Shown one piece after another: positions 19,685 through 31,891 of a stretch of DNA of 64,000 nucleotides (its first letter is position 1; every line of letters begins with the position of its first letter). The position numbers and the translations under genes were made by a program. This DNA comes from Calamus simplicifolius (taxonomy: Eukaryota > Streptophyta > Magnoliopsida > Arecales > Arecaceae), in contig UESW01003834.1 of NCBI GenBank assembly GCA_900491605.1, forward strand, positions 992,105-1,056,104. Reading direction: 5' to 3'. The notes under the pieces were generated by a model, which was not told the DNA's origin, ran no database searches, and was given only the letters and a program-made list of their open reading frames with translations.

Positions 19685-20952
19685 TATTATATTTTATTTA
19701 TTTATTATGGTTTGTAGTTTTCATAGGATGTATTGAAATATTATTATTTTTATTCTATATTTTCTTGTTTATACAATCAAGCAATGACCGTAGACAAGTA
19801 AGACTTATTGATAGATACAAACTTAGAGCCTTGCTATCGTGTTAGATAATTATTTTTCTGATTTTTTTATAATTATATACTATGGGGTATGTATTATCTT
19901 TTTTTTATTATTCATTAATGATATCTATCTATAGTTATTAGATATAAATAAGACTTGAATTTTAGCTTTTAGTTACATATTAGTCTTTTTCTAAGTTATC
20001 ATTTTTTGCAGATTTATGGATATAATTATTTTGATCAATCTCTATTATAAACATTGAATATTTTATGGAAAAGACCACCACTTGAATTTGGTTATTGCCT
20101 TTTAGGGTTTGCTTGTGATGAATATATATATATATGTTGGAAAATAATTTTTGATCTTAAAAAAATTATTTTTTAGAAATTGCTAGAAATATATTATAGA
20201 AATTTAAATACATAATAAAGTAAAAAAAAAAGATGATATGAATCAAACCAAGATCGAGGCATGTTAGACAATGCCCTAAGGATCAGATTTTCGTTCTTTC
20301 ATGCAGGTTGTTGGCGATCTATCCCCAAGGTACAACGATCCGGCTTGATCCGATCCTCTTACTACGAGAAAGATCGTGTGGAGGTGCAAATCCAATGATT
20401 ACCTTCAGATGCCCAAGAAAAGATTAATGAAAATTAGAAATAATGAGAACACAAAATCATTCTATACCATCTTGAATCTTTTAGTCCTTAGCCCAAGCTC
20501 CAACGGCTCGGCCCATTAAAGGCCTGATAGCCGTTAGCCCCAAATCACGTCAGAAACGACTTACAAAATGAATTGTTTGGGCTATTGGGCTATTTCTGGA
20601 TGTTAACGAACGTTACGGGACGCTCGCGGTCGTTCCTTTTTTTTATTTAAACTTTTTTCAACAATCCCCAATAAAAGTTTTAAATAAAAAAATAAAATAA
20701 ATATAAAAAAATCTTAGGGCCTCTTATACTGCGCAATAGTTGAGGTATCCTGTGGACTTGAACCATAGTGGATTAGACCTTAAACTAGGTCCTTTGACTC
20801 AGACTTCTACTAATCACATACACAGTATGGATCAATTGGGTTTAAGCGGTCAGCGCATATTAAAGGCCTTGCGCTTAATACCCCATCGATAAATCTAATC
20901 CCTTAGTTAATTGATTTGCCAAATTCTTCTTGGATTTGACAAATTCTAAGGA

Positions 20953-20990
<38 letters not shown>

Positions 20991-21580
20991 ACTAGACCTC
21001 AAATAAGAGAATCAAACAAAGATATATATATATATATATATATATATATGGACTAGACCTCAGAGAATCAAACAAAGATATATTAGAATTGAATATCCAA
21101 ATACAAGATAAACAATAAGTTGGATATTCCAACTGTCATGAGATTATTTAGTAAATTGTAAAACTTTTATTAAATCTCATGGCAATAGNAAGATAAATAA
21201 TTATAGAACGAGGCTCAACATGCAGACATACAAGCACAATATTTACATCATATCAAATAATGGTTGGCCAAAATTGCTCTTTCTCCTAGCAGCAAAGCCA
21301 AAAATTTTTATTTTTGGTGTTCTATAATTTTTTAACTTGCTTAATAATAGGTATAAAAAAATTATTAAAGAGATTTAAAAATACCTCAAAAAATCTTTTT
21401 AATTGTTGGATTTTAAGGAAACAAAATTTGAAAAATTTCTTCATAGAGATTGAGGTAGCAGAAAAAGAAGGTGAGAGATAGAATCAGAAGGTATGCACAT
21501 AGGACAATACTACGCCTAAGATCCATCCAATTTAAAAAGCCTCATTATTCAATTCATTTCACATAAAAAAAATAATATAA
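19685..21580. other. AT-rich spacer between elements A and B
   Basis: About 1.9 kb without a supported gene. A TGTTGGAAAATAA at 20136 and TTCAACA near 20660 are weak hints of an old, eroded LTR, but no flanking duplication matches. Two (AT)n microsatellites (20957-20988, 21022-21049) lie inside a duplicated stretch ('gactagacctca', 'gaatcaaacaaagatatat'). One ambiguous base (N) is at 21189. Confidence 0.5.
20957..21049. repeat. two (AT)n microsatellites in a local duplication
   Basis: (AT) runs of about 32 and 28 bp, each followed by 'ggactagacctca' and 'gaatcaaacaaagatatat'. Likely length-variable. Confidence 0.85.
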
Positions 21581-21585
21581 AAAAG

Positions 21586-22636
21586 TATTGCCACGGAAAT
21601 CCATTCTCCGACTCGGATGTGCTTCCGGCTCCTGATCCGGACGCCAATCTCATCGCCTCGGGTGGAACCTGCAAGACAGTTCGTGCGCAAAGGGTTGTGG
21701 GGGTTGCCCTCTACGAAGACCCTCCGACACCCAAGTCAGTGGAGATTCATAGCAAGCAGATGTGAGGAGAAGACTCTCACAAAGAGCTCCCCTAGATGGT
21801 GTTCTCTCTGACAGCTCTGAGCTCAGATGGAGCTATTCTCAGTGTAATGATGAGTGAAAATGAGTGAGTGTTCCAACGTGCATACCTGAGAGGTTGAAGG
21901 GCAGTGGTATTTATAGGGGATCACCTGATTCTTTGGGCGTATCGTGAGGGGAGGTCTGAAAGCCGTTAGGATTCAGAACGGACTCAAATCAAGTTTGTTA
22001 TGAGGTCAGTAGGATCCGTATCTTGTTAGTTAGAGGATCGACGGCTGGGAGAGCTAGTTGATGCCTTGAGATTCAGCGATTACATAGGTTCTAGGCCACT
22101 CCTGTGGGTCTTAGGCCACTCCTGGGTATGATTCCCCACTTTGAATCTCATTTAGTTATAGTGGATTCGCACTCTCCCGCGCTGAACTCCGCAGAGGTAT
22201 TCGAGCACCTCGGCCCGGCTGAGGCGAGGGGTAATTCGGTTTTCTGAGGTATAGAATAGCTTGGTCTGTAGAGGTGTGGGAACGGCTCGGGTTGCTGAGG
22301 TATAAGGATGGCTCGGGTAACCGAGGTATAAGAATGGCTCGGGCTACCAAGGTATGAATGGCTTGGGTTGCCGAGGTATGAGAATGGCTCGAGCTACCGA
22401 GGTATGGATGGCTCGGGTTGCCGAGGTATGAGAATGGCTCGGGCTCCTGAGGTATGGATGGCTCGGGTTGTCGAGGTATGAGAATGGTTGGGGTTGTCGG
22501 GACGACCTGATGCCGCTGAGGGCGATTGGGCTTCGCTGCTTAGTGGGTTTGACAGCTGGCCGACAGGACGTTGGAATTGGACTAGACCCAATTGTCGATG
22601 TGTGCGGTCATTAATGCAACGATTTTACCCTCATCA
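21586..22636 (-). repeat. Element B 3' LTR
   Basis: 1051 bp. On the minus strand it starts TGATGAGGG and ends GTGGCAATA (final CA changed to TA). It matches 54083-55042 and 52974-54006. The TATA region lies near 21910 (minus CCTATAAATACC). It contains the VNTR 22268-22500. Confidence 0.88.
22268..22500. repeat. LTR VNTR, about 26 bp, element B 3' LTR
   Basis: About ten copies of 'gaatggctcgggctaccga' + 'ggtat'. On the other strand the core is CTCGG-CAA-CCCGAG, a small hairpin. The 5' LTR of the same element (54785-54900) has about five copies. Confidence 0.85.
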
Positions 22637-22653
22637 CATACCCCCACTCCCTA
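22637..22653 (-). other. polypurine tract, element B
   Basis: Minus strand AGGGAGTGGGGGTATG directly before the LTR start at 22636. Confidence 0.7.
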
Positions 22654-22904
22654 GTCCAAAGTGTAAGTTCGGATATAGGGAGTAGAGTTCAGAACAATCT
22701 TATTTGGGGGATTTGAAAAGGTGGGCAATGATAATCTCGTAAATGATGGGCCGTTGTTTTGTCATCATTTTTCGTCATAGCTCGAGGAGGAAACGCCTCG
22801 TTTCTAGCAGGCCGCGATAGCGGAAATTCCACGTGGCGATGCTCCTTTATTTCTGGCGCCCATATCGGAAGTTTTGGCATCTTTGGCTTTCCTTCAAAAG
22901 CGTT

Positions 22905-22918
22905 TATTTAAAGAGGGC
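22905..22918 (+). promoter_or_regulatory. TATA-like box of antisense gene, element B
   Basis: TATTTAAAGAGGGC on the plus strand, about 110 bp before the ATG at 23025. The same sequence occurs in C upstream of 52582. Confidence 0.45.
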
Positions 22919-23024
22919 TAGGCGGCGCTCCTTTTGCAACGCCTCTTCGTCCTGCCATAAAGATTTTTCATTCTTCCCTGAGCCCTTGCTTGCTTGTTCC
23001 TATTCCGCCTCTTATTCAGCCAAT

Positions 23025-26012
23025 ATGAAGGGTCCTAGCGATGTTGCCTCAGAGATAACCTTTTGACGATCTGGATAGAATCCGTCGCCATTATAGGGTT
23101 CCTTGTAGCCTTATGGGTGCCGAGGGCTGAGCACCGGGTTTTGACTGAGTCAAGCCATGGAGTTTCTTTTATGAGGAGAGCTTAAGGGCAGGTCTCCGGT
23201 TCCCTCTTCACTGCTAGTACAGGAGGTGATGAGGTTTTACAACATATGTCCAACAATGGTAGCCCCAAATAGCTGGCGCAATCTTATCGGATTCATCTCG
23301 ATGTGCAGTCGCATCGGGGTGACCGCGACCCTTCCTATATTCCGAGTCTGCTACAACCTGGTTTCAGAAGGAGCTCTGAGTGGCCCTACATTGGTCCCCA
23401 AAAGTCGTTCAAGATGATTTCTGATAACCCATCTTCGATAAAGGAGTGGAAGTCCCAATTTTTCATTGCCGAAGGAAACATCGGTTCAGATTTTCCGAGG
23501 GGATGGGCGAGTTATGTGAAGGATCCGAGGCGCACCCGGAGTTGAGCGAGCAAGAGAAGAGAGATCTGGTAACCCTTCGCAGTGGTCAGGAGGTATCGCC
23601 AGCACTCTGTTATCAGAGGATGCCCTTTTGCCACCGGGCTTAGCTCTATTGACCCTCAAGGTGAGTCTTCACTCTGATGGTCAGTGAGTTTATGTAATTC
23701 CGTTACTGTTTAACTGAACATCTGCTATGTTTTCAGCCGAGAGGTTGCATTTGTGGGCCAAATGAGGAAGGAGTTGGGCAAGCGCCACAGGGGCTCTGGC
23801 TCCGGGGACAAGCACATGGTCCGAGAAGAGGTCTCATCCTTTCGGGTCTCGCTCAAAGGAGCCGAGGAGAGACGGCGTTGGCCGCCACTCTTCCACCCTT
23901 AAGAGGGGGGAAGCGGAGCGTCGGTCGTGGTTGGTGAGCCCCCTGCCGAAGGGGGACACAGTAGTGGGGATGGAGAGTACCATTGGGGAAAACTTGGAGA
24001 GAGCCATAGAAGTTTCCCCCTCAAGTAGTGATTGTGTCAGATGATGCCGAGGAGATGTCGCCGGTCCATCCGGCGATCCTCCTGCCAGAGGTTAATCAGC
24101 TTCAGTTACCAGCGGTGGGGAGCCCACTGCGCATGGAAGAGGCCCCTGCTTAGGTGGAGGGTCAGGAGAGGCAGTGGCGGCTGTCGAAGCTCGAGTGGAG
24201 CTGCCTGTCGAAAGGTTGGTGGAGGTCGAGGTGCCTCTACTAAGGGTCTCTCTCTTATGGTACCAGGGGATGTCGTGAAAGAGATTGAAGTTCAGGTGGA
24301 GTCTGTCGGAGATGAAGCAACAGTTGGAGAGGAAGAGGAAGAAGAAGAAGAATCACTGAATGAAGGGGACGCTCGGGCCGGGGTTCCCTCAACCGGGGCC
24401 GAAGCATCTGAGGCCCTGCAGGCTAAAGTTCTGATGGAGGAAGCCGACGGATGGCGCTTCCTCAGGCCGAAGTCCCTCAGGCCGGCTCTTCGGCTATGAG
24501 TTCTCTTGTCTACAGCCCAGAGGTGGATGACATGCTCACCGCCTTGATGCGGTCTGTACTGCGCACGGGGGGAGTTCCTGACGGACGAGCCTGCAGTCTG
24601 GGATATTATTGATGCAGCTTTTGGTCAGTCAGGGTGCCGAAGGATGTTTACCTTCTCCCAAAATAAATAATGCCACTCTCATGAAGATCGCTACTAACTA
24701 TGCCTCCCGAGTAAGTCATCGTACCAAGGTTGTAATTCTTAGTTGGTTGGTTCGGCCGTGGTTTCTTACTTGTTTTTCTGCAGAATGCCTTGATTACGAG
24801 GGTGCTGAATTGGCGCTTAAATTTGGCCACTGGGGCCTGCGCTTAGGCCAGGAAGGAGGTGGCCGACTTTCGGACAAGGGTGGATTCGACCAGCCGGCTT
24901 TCTAGGGCCTTGGCATCCGTTAAGGTGACCTTGAAAAGATGGGCGAGTCTTACCAAATTACCGCCAAGAGGGCCTTTCGGCTCGAGGCTCAAGTCAAAGA
25001 GCTCCAGGGTTTTCATGAACAGTCGGATAAGGCTGCCTGGAGTTATCCCAAATCAAGTCTAAGCATGCCGACGAGGTCAATGCCTTGCAGTGGCACTTTG
25101 ACAAGAGGTGGGGTCAACTGAAAAATAGCCATGCTGAGGAGAAGAATAATTGGAGCAGGAGGCTCGAGGAGGAGCGTAAGTGCCAGTGGCAGCAAGATCA
25201 GCTTGCCAGCCTGAATAAGAAACTCGTTGATAGGGAAGATCGGCTAAAATGGCAGCATGATCAAATTGCCAAGCTCACCACTGATCTCAACCAATGTTAG
25301 CGGGAAATGGAGGACAAACATCCTGAATTAATGACCTCAAGGAGGGTCTCCAATAGAATAAAGCGGCCAAATTGAAGCCCTGGAAAAGGTCCATGAGCTG
25401 AGCGATAAAATGGCTCGGCAGGAGGAAGAGGTATAGTGTCTTCTCATTTACTTGCTTCTGGCATTTTTTTTCGTTTGTGGACTCAAACGACCGATGTTTG
25501 CAGATGGGCAAAATCGGGCTCGAGGCGCAGGAGCAATTTAAGGCTCTAAGGGCGGAGTTGACCGTGAGTCGCCAAATGAACCTTGAACTCGGGGGCCAGC
25601 TAGCTGAAGCTAACGACTGAATTACCTCGGCTGTGGAGGAGTACAAAAGTTCTGTTCAATTCTCTGAGGAGCGTAAAGAGGCTTGTGCCGATGCATTCCG
25701 GTTCGGCGAGGAGGAAACTCGAGCGAAGATCTCTCGAGTGTATCCCCAGTTGGATTTATCTTTCCTAGAGGCCGAGCTATTTGATACTCATACCCGGGGG
25801 CCAAAGAAGCCGAGTATAAGGATATTTCGGACGTCGATCTTGACGCTATCCTGGGTCCCAAAGAGGCCATGGCTCCTAAAGAATGCCTTCAGCCTACCGC
25901 CGAGGAACCCGAGGTCTCTCTTCCAACAACATTCGAAGTGGATGAAGCAAGTCAAGTCCTTTCGGATGTTACCAAGGAGGTTCCCGGGACCGACCCGAAC
26001 CCTGATTCTTAA
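23025..26012 (+). pseudogene. antisense four-exon gene of element B (degenerate)
   Basis: Homologue of the antisense gene of A, on the strand opposite to pol of B. Exons by alignment of sites: 23025-23660, 23737-24710, 24784-25430, 25504-26012. Donors GTGAGT, GTAAGT and GTATAG and CAG acceptors are intact at all three introns. ATG 23025 gives MKGPSDVASEI; the frame then breaks within 15 codons. YNICPTMVAPNSWRNLIGFI at about 23232 marks the N-terminal domain. Exon 3 is coiled coil (LNKKLVDREDRLKWQHDQIA). Exon 4 (FSEERKEACADAFRFGEEET) ends at TAA 26010-26012. Several frameshifts and stops make it a pseudogene although the splice sites survive. Confidence 0.78.
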
Positions 26013-27930
26013 GGGTTGCTCATGTATTTTTTTTTTCAACTTGTAATCCGGGACTCAATGAATGAATCTTTTAATCTCTTTTTGCTTTGCCTTATCACTT
26101 TGTTCATTGTCTTTTCGAACGACCTTTTTGCTGGGAGTTCCTTCGATGGTAAACGAATCGTAAACGAAATGCGCTTTAAGGTCAGATACCCCTTGGGGGT
26201 TCCGAATCGAAGATTCCACTCAATCGAAGCCAGATTAACTGGTTTTGCTGATGCATAAAATTGTTTGGTTTTGCCATGGGATGTAACTCCGACTTTGCCT
26301 TGGTTGGGCCGAGGTTAGGTGCGTGCAAGCTTACTCGGTTTGCCAAGGCACGAAATGGTTCGTGAAATGACCGAGAACAGCTCAAATACCTCGGCTGGGG
26401 CCGAGGTTAGATAGTTTGGTTTGTCCGAAGCAAAAAGTTGGTACATTTTTTGCCGAGGCATATAAAACGGCTTTGCCGAAGGACGCTTTGTTTTCGCTTA
26501 AGGCATTTATCCCGTTGGCCTTTTCCAACACGGGTCTCTTTAACGTATGCGATAAGCACTCGATCGCCATTGGGCGGCGTCGTTTTCGAAAGGGGATTTT
26601 CCAGGCCTATGCATATCTCAAGGACCTGGTCGATTTCCTGCATTTAAGACTCTTGATTCGAGATTATAAGAAAATCTTTGTCTTCGTCATGGCCTCGGAG
26701 GCGCGTTCAGCGCGCTTTGGAAAGCGCCCTTTTCTTTTGATCCACCACGTGGCAGCGTGGTCATGGCGTTTCAAATTCTGGGCTCCTTCTTTAATGGTTG
26801 CTCCCGGTTCGCTTGCCTATAAAATGGGGAGAGTGGGCCGTGTTAGGCTATCTCCCAAGACCTTCTCTTTCTGTGAGTTGTAAGAGCTTTCATGGTGCCT
26901 GTTTCATTGAGAGCGGAGAGATCGAGCTTCCTTTTGAAAGCTGGTTCGTCCCAGATAGCTGGGTGATGGAGAAGCTACTGAAGAGCAAGCAGTCCTTAAG
27001 AAAGGAGTCTCGGAGGTTATATGGAGAGCGCACAGGATGCCCGCAGAGGTCATATGGGAGCGCACGTACACTCTTCCTGTGTGTCCTTTGTCAGTTGCCA
27101 TGGGGACCATAGGAAATGCAAAGCATACGTACTCCCCATGTAAGACATGGAGCTCACCTCCTTTCTCAATTTGGATCTCTCAGTTCATCTGCATAAGGAA
27201 TCTTTTTCATGTGAAGAGGGAGGAGAGTGGGGTTGGTCTACTGGTCCCCTGTCTATGTGGTTGGGCAGTGACTAGCAGTCCAACATCCCACTCGGGGAGG
27301 AGGCATCATTGGCATAAGCATCCACAGGTCTTTGACCTGGTTAGGATCCCTCAACGCATCCATCTTGGGGATCCGTGGATGGCCTACTTTGTTCTTTGGC
27401 ATTAACCAGTGGCCCAATGGAGCCGATTGGTTTCTGTGATTTTTTGGGTCGGATGCAGAAACATCATTATCAACCGAAGTTGCTCAGCCGAGCTTTTATT
27501 CGTCTTTATTTCCTATGCTATGATGCACTTGTAATGCTCTCAGGAGGTTGTAATTTTTTATCAATAAAGAAAGCTTTTTAATCTTCTTCCTTCGAGTATT
27601 TATTTCTTTTTCCAGTATGGTTGTGCTAGGAGTTTTCTTACTCACATCATGCTTTCTAGATTGTAGCATAGTTTACTAATTCAGCAGCGCTTTTGCTACG
27701 ATATTTAGTCTTCTGAGGAGGAAGCATTCACCTTTGTTTAGGTCAGAGGGAGGCCTGGGCGGCCCTGTGAACTTTTGATGCATACATGATCCTACTCGAG
27801 GGAATGAAAGAACTTGTATAATTTTGCCGGTAAGTGGAGGAAGGTTACTTACCTTTGTCGAAGCATAATAGGACACCTTAGTCGCGTCAGAGTATTTGAG
27901 AAATCACCCGATCAGGCCAAAGCTTTAGAA
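26013..27930. other. non-coding 3' internal region, element B
   Basis: About 1.9 kb between the antisense gene and the hairpin array. It is closely related, in reverse, to C 47650-49580. It includes scattered TTGGCC/GGCCGAGG units (26290-26410), a plus-strand TATA box (26818-26824) and an AATAAAGAAAGC stretch at about 27561-27573 that could serve as an antisense poly(A) signal. No supported ORF. Confidence 0.5.
26818..26824 (+). promoter_or_regulatory. conserved antisense TATA box, element B
   Basis: GCCTATAAAATGGGGAGAG; same motif and context as A 14411-14417 and C 48754-48761. A transcript from here would run away from pol sense and end near 27560. Confidence 0.4.
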
Positions 27931-27934
27931 CTAT

Positions 27935-28440
27935 ATCGCTTGGTTTGGCCGAGGATTCGGAAATAATTCAGAAATATATTACTTGGTTTGGCCGAGGCTT
28001 CAAAATTATATTTTACTTGATGTGGCCAAGGTACGGAGACCGTCATTCGGCTTGGCCGAGGCTTCAAGGTTATATTTTACTTGGCATGGCCAAGGTACGA
28101 TGCTCTCTCGGCCCAGCCGAGGTTTGTTAAATATATTTTACTTGGCGCGCCAAGGTACGGAGATCGTTTGGCCCAGCCAAGGATTTATAAAGATTATATT
28201 TTACTTGGCGCGGCCAAGGTACAAGCTCTCTCGGCTCAGCCGAGGTTTATCAAATATATTTTACTTGGCGCGGCCAAGGTACGAAGTCGCTCGCCTGGCC
28301 GAGGATTTATAAAGATTATATTTTACTTGGTGCGGCCAAGGTACGAAGCTCTCTCGGCCCAGCTGAGGTTTGTCAAATATATTTTACTTGGCGCGGTTAA
28401 GGTACAGAGATCGCTCGGCACGGCCGAGGATTTATAAACC
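27935..28440. repeat. hairpin tandem array, element B
   Basis: About eight units of roughly 60 bp. Each holds CTTGGCGCGGCCAAG and CTCGGCCCAGCCGAGG palindromes with 'taaatatattttac' spacers. Same position and logic as 11200-11965 in A and 47085-47650 in C, but with different spacers. Confidence 0.88.
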
Positions 28441-28544
28441 TGCTTCTCATTAGCTATTAAAGAAGGCAATAAAAATAGAAATTTTGCAAATCTTGAAAAT
28501 TTAACTTAATGGGCAGAGTAGGTTTGGGGAGGGCATACTCTTAC

Positions 28545-29900
28545 TGATGATAGACGCAGAGATTATCCGAGTTCCACGTCCGAGAATAGATTTTTCATTT
28601 AGATCTTGAGTTTATAGGTGCTGAGTCTGATTACTTCCGCCACTTGGTAGGGACCTTCCCAATTTGGAAACAATTTTCTTGCTCTAGTGGCTTCGAGACG
28701 GACCTTTCGAAGCACCAGATCACCGGGAGGAAAAATTTTCCTCGGACTCTTGTGGAGTGATAGTGGGCTACTCTTTGCTGGTAGGTGGCCATCCGGATTC
28801 GGGCTTTCTCCCTGACTTCTTTACTAAATCAAGATTGGTTTAGAGCTGTTCATCATTAGATTCCTCCGAATAACCTTCCACGCAAGGGGAGGGGAGTCCA
28901 ACTTCCACAGGGATGACAGCCTCTGTGCCAAAAGCCATCTTAAATGGGGTTTGCCCATGGGTATCCTTTCAGTGGTTCGGTACGCCCACAACACATGGTG
29001 GAGTTCCTCGGCCCATCTACCTTGCGCTTGGTTGAGCCGAGCTTTAATTCCCGCAGGAGAGTTCGTTGGTTACCTCGGCCTCTCCATTAGCTTGAGGATG
29101 TCCGACCGATGTCAGACGATGGAGAATGCCATGATCCTCGCAGAACTCTCGAACTTAGGGTTGTCGAACTGCTTCCCGTTGTCGGTGATGATAGTGTGGG
29201 AAGGCCGAAGCAGCAAATGATGGATCTCCATACGAAGTATTTAGCTCAAGCTTCGGTTATTTGGGCGACTGCTTCAGCTTCAACCCACTTAGTGAAATAA
29301 TCAATTGCAACAAATAAGAACTTCTTTTGCCCCGTTGCGAGGGGAAAGGGCCAAGAATATCCATTCCCCATTTGGCGAAGGGTTAGGGGGTTGATATGGA
29401 AGTCAGGTGTGCCGAGGGGAGCCTCTGGACATTTGAGTGCCTCTGGCACAAATCACAAGCTCGAACAAGGTCATCGACATCTTTCTGCATCATCGGCCAA
29501 TAATACCCTTAGCACAATACTTTGTGGCACAGGGCCCGACTACCAAGATGATTGCCATAGATACCTTCATGGACCTCCCGAAGAGCATAATCGGCCTCTG
29601 TTGGTCGAGGGCATTTGAGCAGCGGCATTGAGAAGGACCGCTTGTATAGCCGGTCATCATCAGGGTATAATGGGATGATTGCATTTTCAACTTCCTAGCT
29701 TCTTTTCTATCAGTGGGTAGCAGCCCTTCTTTAAGGTATTTGTGCAGGGGGTCTATCCAGGATGGTTCGGTGTCGATCTGCATCATCTGGTTAGCATCGG
29801 CGATGTTGGGCTTCTTTAGGACCTCCAAGTGGAATTTTTGCTCGAGATCCATTGACTCCGTAGTCGCCAGGTGGGAAGAAGGTCGGCGCGCGTATTTTCA
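28545..29900 (-). pseudogene. integrase of element B
   Basis: Minus strand. The linker MDLEQKFHLEVLKKPNIADA (from 29852) and KEARKLKMQ are followed by a zinc-binding part, FVAIDYFTKWVEAEAVAQIT (about 29310-29250), DNGKQFDN-type second Asp (about 29180) and the Glu-containing stretch near 29080. The C-terminal part with a GPYQV-like block ends near 28545. Frames change several times (for example near 29490 and 29250). The order after the RNase H domains is as in A. Confidence 0.8.
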
Positions 29901-30360
29901 GCCCTTGGGATCTAGATAATTTTATATTCATCGAAACAGGAGGATAAATCGTGCACCTTTTGGAGATATCGAATCATACTCGATTCTTAAGCCTCGAACT
30001 CTCCCTGCACCTGGCCAGCCACCAACTAGGAGTCGGTGTAGGCAATTAGTTTTTTGACTTTAAGCTGTGGGCGATTTGGAGTCCGGAGAGCAGGGTTTCA
30101 TACTCTGCTTCGTTGCTCGAGGCCGAAAAGGAGAAGCGAACGCCATATTCGAAAGCTGCGCCTTATGGACTGGTGAGGACCAGATCGGCACTAGAATCGC
30201 CTGCGTTGAAGGATCCATCGGCATGAAGAAACCATGGGGCGTTGGGCTTTGGTTGTCTGGGGGTATCTGAAGCAGAGCCATTTTTGGGTATGGTACACTC
30301 GAGGAGGAAGTCCACCAGAACCTGGGCTTTAATGGATGGACGAGGCTGATACTAAATGTC
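29901..30360 (-). pseudogene. second (archaeal-type) RNase H of element B
   Basis: Minus strand; the DGS block lies at about 30219, TDS at about 30037, and the end near 29905. In-frame stops include TAG at 29912-29914 (shared with C) and another next to TDS (CAG to TAG), plus a 1-nt deletion between them. Confidence 0.75.
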
Positions 30361-31689
30361 ATGCTCGCTCAGCTCGACAGCCCATTTGGTCATTCTTCCT
30401 GACACCTCCGGGTGATGAATAATGCTTTGATGGGTTGGTCAGTCAGGACAGTGACAGTGTGCACTTGGAAATATGGCCGCAGCTTTCGAACCGATGTTAC
30501 TAGAGCCAGACCATCTTTTCGACTCGGGTATACCTTGTTTTAGCATCCTTGAGCAGTTTGCTGACATAATAAACATGTCTTTGGACTTTGTTCTCCTCTC
30601 TAATTAGCACCGAGCCAACAACGTCTTCAGAGACCACCAAGTATAGGTTCAGCACTTCCCCTGGCTTCGGGTTGCTGGGAGAGGTGGTGAGCCGAGGTAT
30701 TTCTTGAGGTCTTCAAAGGACTTCTGGCAATCAGGGGTCCATTGAAAGTTTTTGGCCGATCGAAGCGCTTTGAAGAAGGGAAGGCATTTCTCGGCCGATC
30801 GAGCAATGAAGCGACTGAGGGCTGCTACTCTCCCAGTGAGGCATTGCACGTCCTTGACTGACCCAGGTGGGGCCATTTGTTGCAGGGCTTGGATCTCTGA
30901 GGATTTGCCTCGATGCCTCGCTGAGAGATCATGAAGCCAAGGAATTTTCCGGAGTTAACTCTGAAAGCATATTTGGTAGGATTGAGCCTCATTTGATACT
31001 TTCGAAGCGTGGCGAAGCTCTCAGCGAGGTCCTCGACGTGCTGGGATGCCTCCTTGCTTTTTACCAGCATATCATCAACATACACCTCCATGTTTCGACC
31101 GATTTGCTCCTTGAAGACTTTGTTAACCAGCCTTTGGTAGGTGGCATCTACATTTTTCAAATCAAAAGGCATAACTCGGTAGCAATAGATACCTCGGTCG
31201 GTGTTGAAGGCGGTTTTCTCCTCGTCTTCGGGCGCCATTCGGATCTGGTTGTAGCCCGAATAGGGATCCATAAAAGTCAGCATTTGATGGCCTGAAGTTG
31301 AATCCATGAGCTGGTCGATCTGTGGAAGAGGGAAGCTATCTTTTGGGTAGGCCTTATTGAGGTCAGTGAAGTCGATGCATATCCTCCATTTGCCATTCGA
31401 CTTTTTCACCATGGCCACATTCACCAGCCAGTCGGGGTAATTAACCTCCCAGATAAATTTGGCTTTGATGAGTATATTCACTTCTTCTTTGATGGCTTTT
31501 TGGCGCTCGGGGGCAAAGCTCCTTTTCTTCTGCTTAATTGGCCTGAATGTCTCTTCCACGCTGAGGTGGTGGACCAGGACGTCTGGGCTGATTTTGGGCA
31601 TATCCGATGCAGACAAGGCGAAGGCGTCAGCATTCCTCCGAAGGAATTCAATTAATTCTTGCCAAAGCTTTTCTTCTAGCCGCGACCCC
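30345..31689 (-). pseudogene. reverse transcriptase and first RNase H of element B (5' end missing)
   Basis: Minus strand. RT is nearly intact from 31689 to 30825: KQKKRSFAPERQK, NGKWRICIDFTDLNKAYPKD, FPLPQID, MPFDLK, NMEVYVDDMLVKSK with catalytic YVDD, and GFMISQRGIEANPQ. RNase H follows (AALSRFIARSAEKCLPFFKA, KKYLGSPPLP, then to about 30345) with a TAG at 30352-30354. The frame enters from the junction at about 31689, where the LTR fragment of C begins, so the RT N-terminus, protease and gag are lost. Confidence 0.88.
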
Positions 31690-31806
31690 AACAGCACCCT
31701 CTGCGCGTGGACTGTCTTGCAGGTTCCACCCCGAGGCGACGAGATTGGTGTTCAGATCAAGAGTCGGAAGCACATCCGAGTCGAAGAACTGATTTTTGTG
31801 GCAATA
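31689..31806 (+). repeat. Element C 5' LTR remnant
   Basis: Matches the last ~118 bp of the 3' LTR of C ('cctctgcgcgtggactg' to GTGGCAATA). The first ~900 bp are missing. Its final CA is TA, as in the 3' LTR of B. Confidence 0.85.
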
Positions 31807-31809
31807 GAT

Positions 31810-31826
31810 TGATGCTAGAGGAAGGG
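31810..31826 (+). other. Primer-binding site, element C
   Basis: TGATGCTAGAGGAAGGG, four bases after the LTR end; the third base is changed relative to the TGG expected opposite a tRNA CCA end. Compare TGGTGCTAGAGGAAGGG in B. Confidence 0.7.
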
Positions 31827-31891
31827 CCTCAAGTCCCATAAACTTGTGATCCAGGAGACAAGACTCAAAGAACCAGAGGAAGCATCCTCTA

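Noticed and set aside
20136..20662. Solo copia-type LTR (TGTTGG...CAACA)
   Set aside because: No matching target duplication and no internal LTR hallmarks; kept only as a hint in the spacer entry.
26416..27112. 155- and 104-codon open frames on plus strand in element B
   Set aside because: Not open in the homologous stretch of C and A; lie in the non-coding 3' region.
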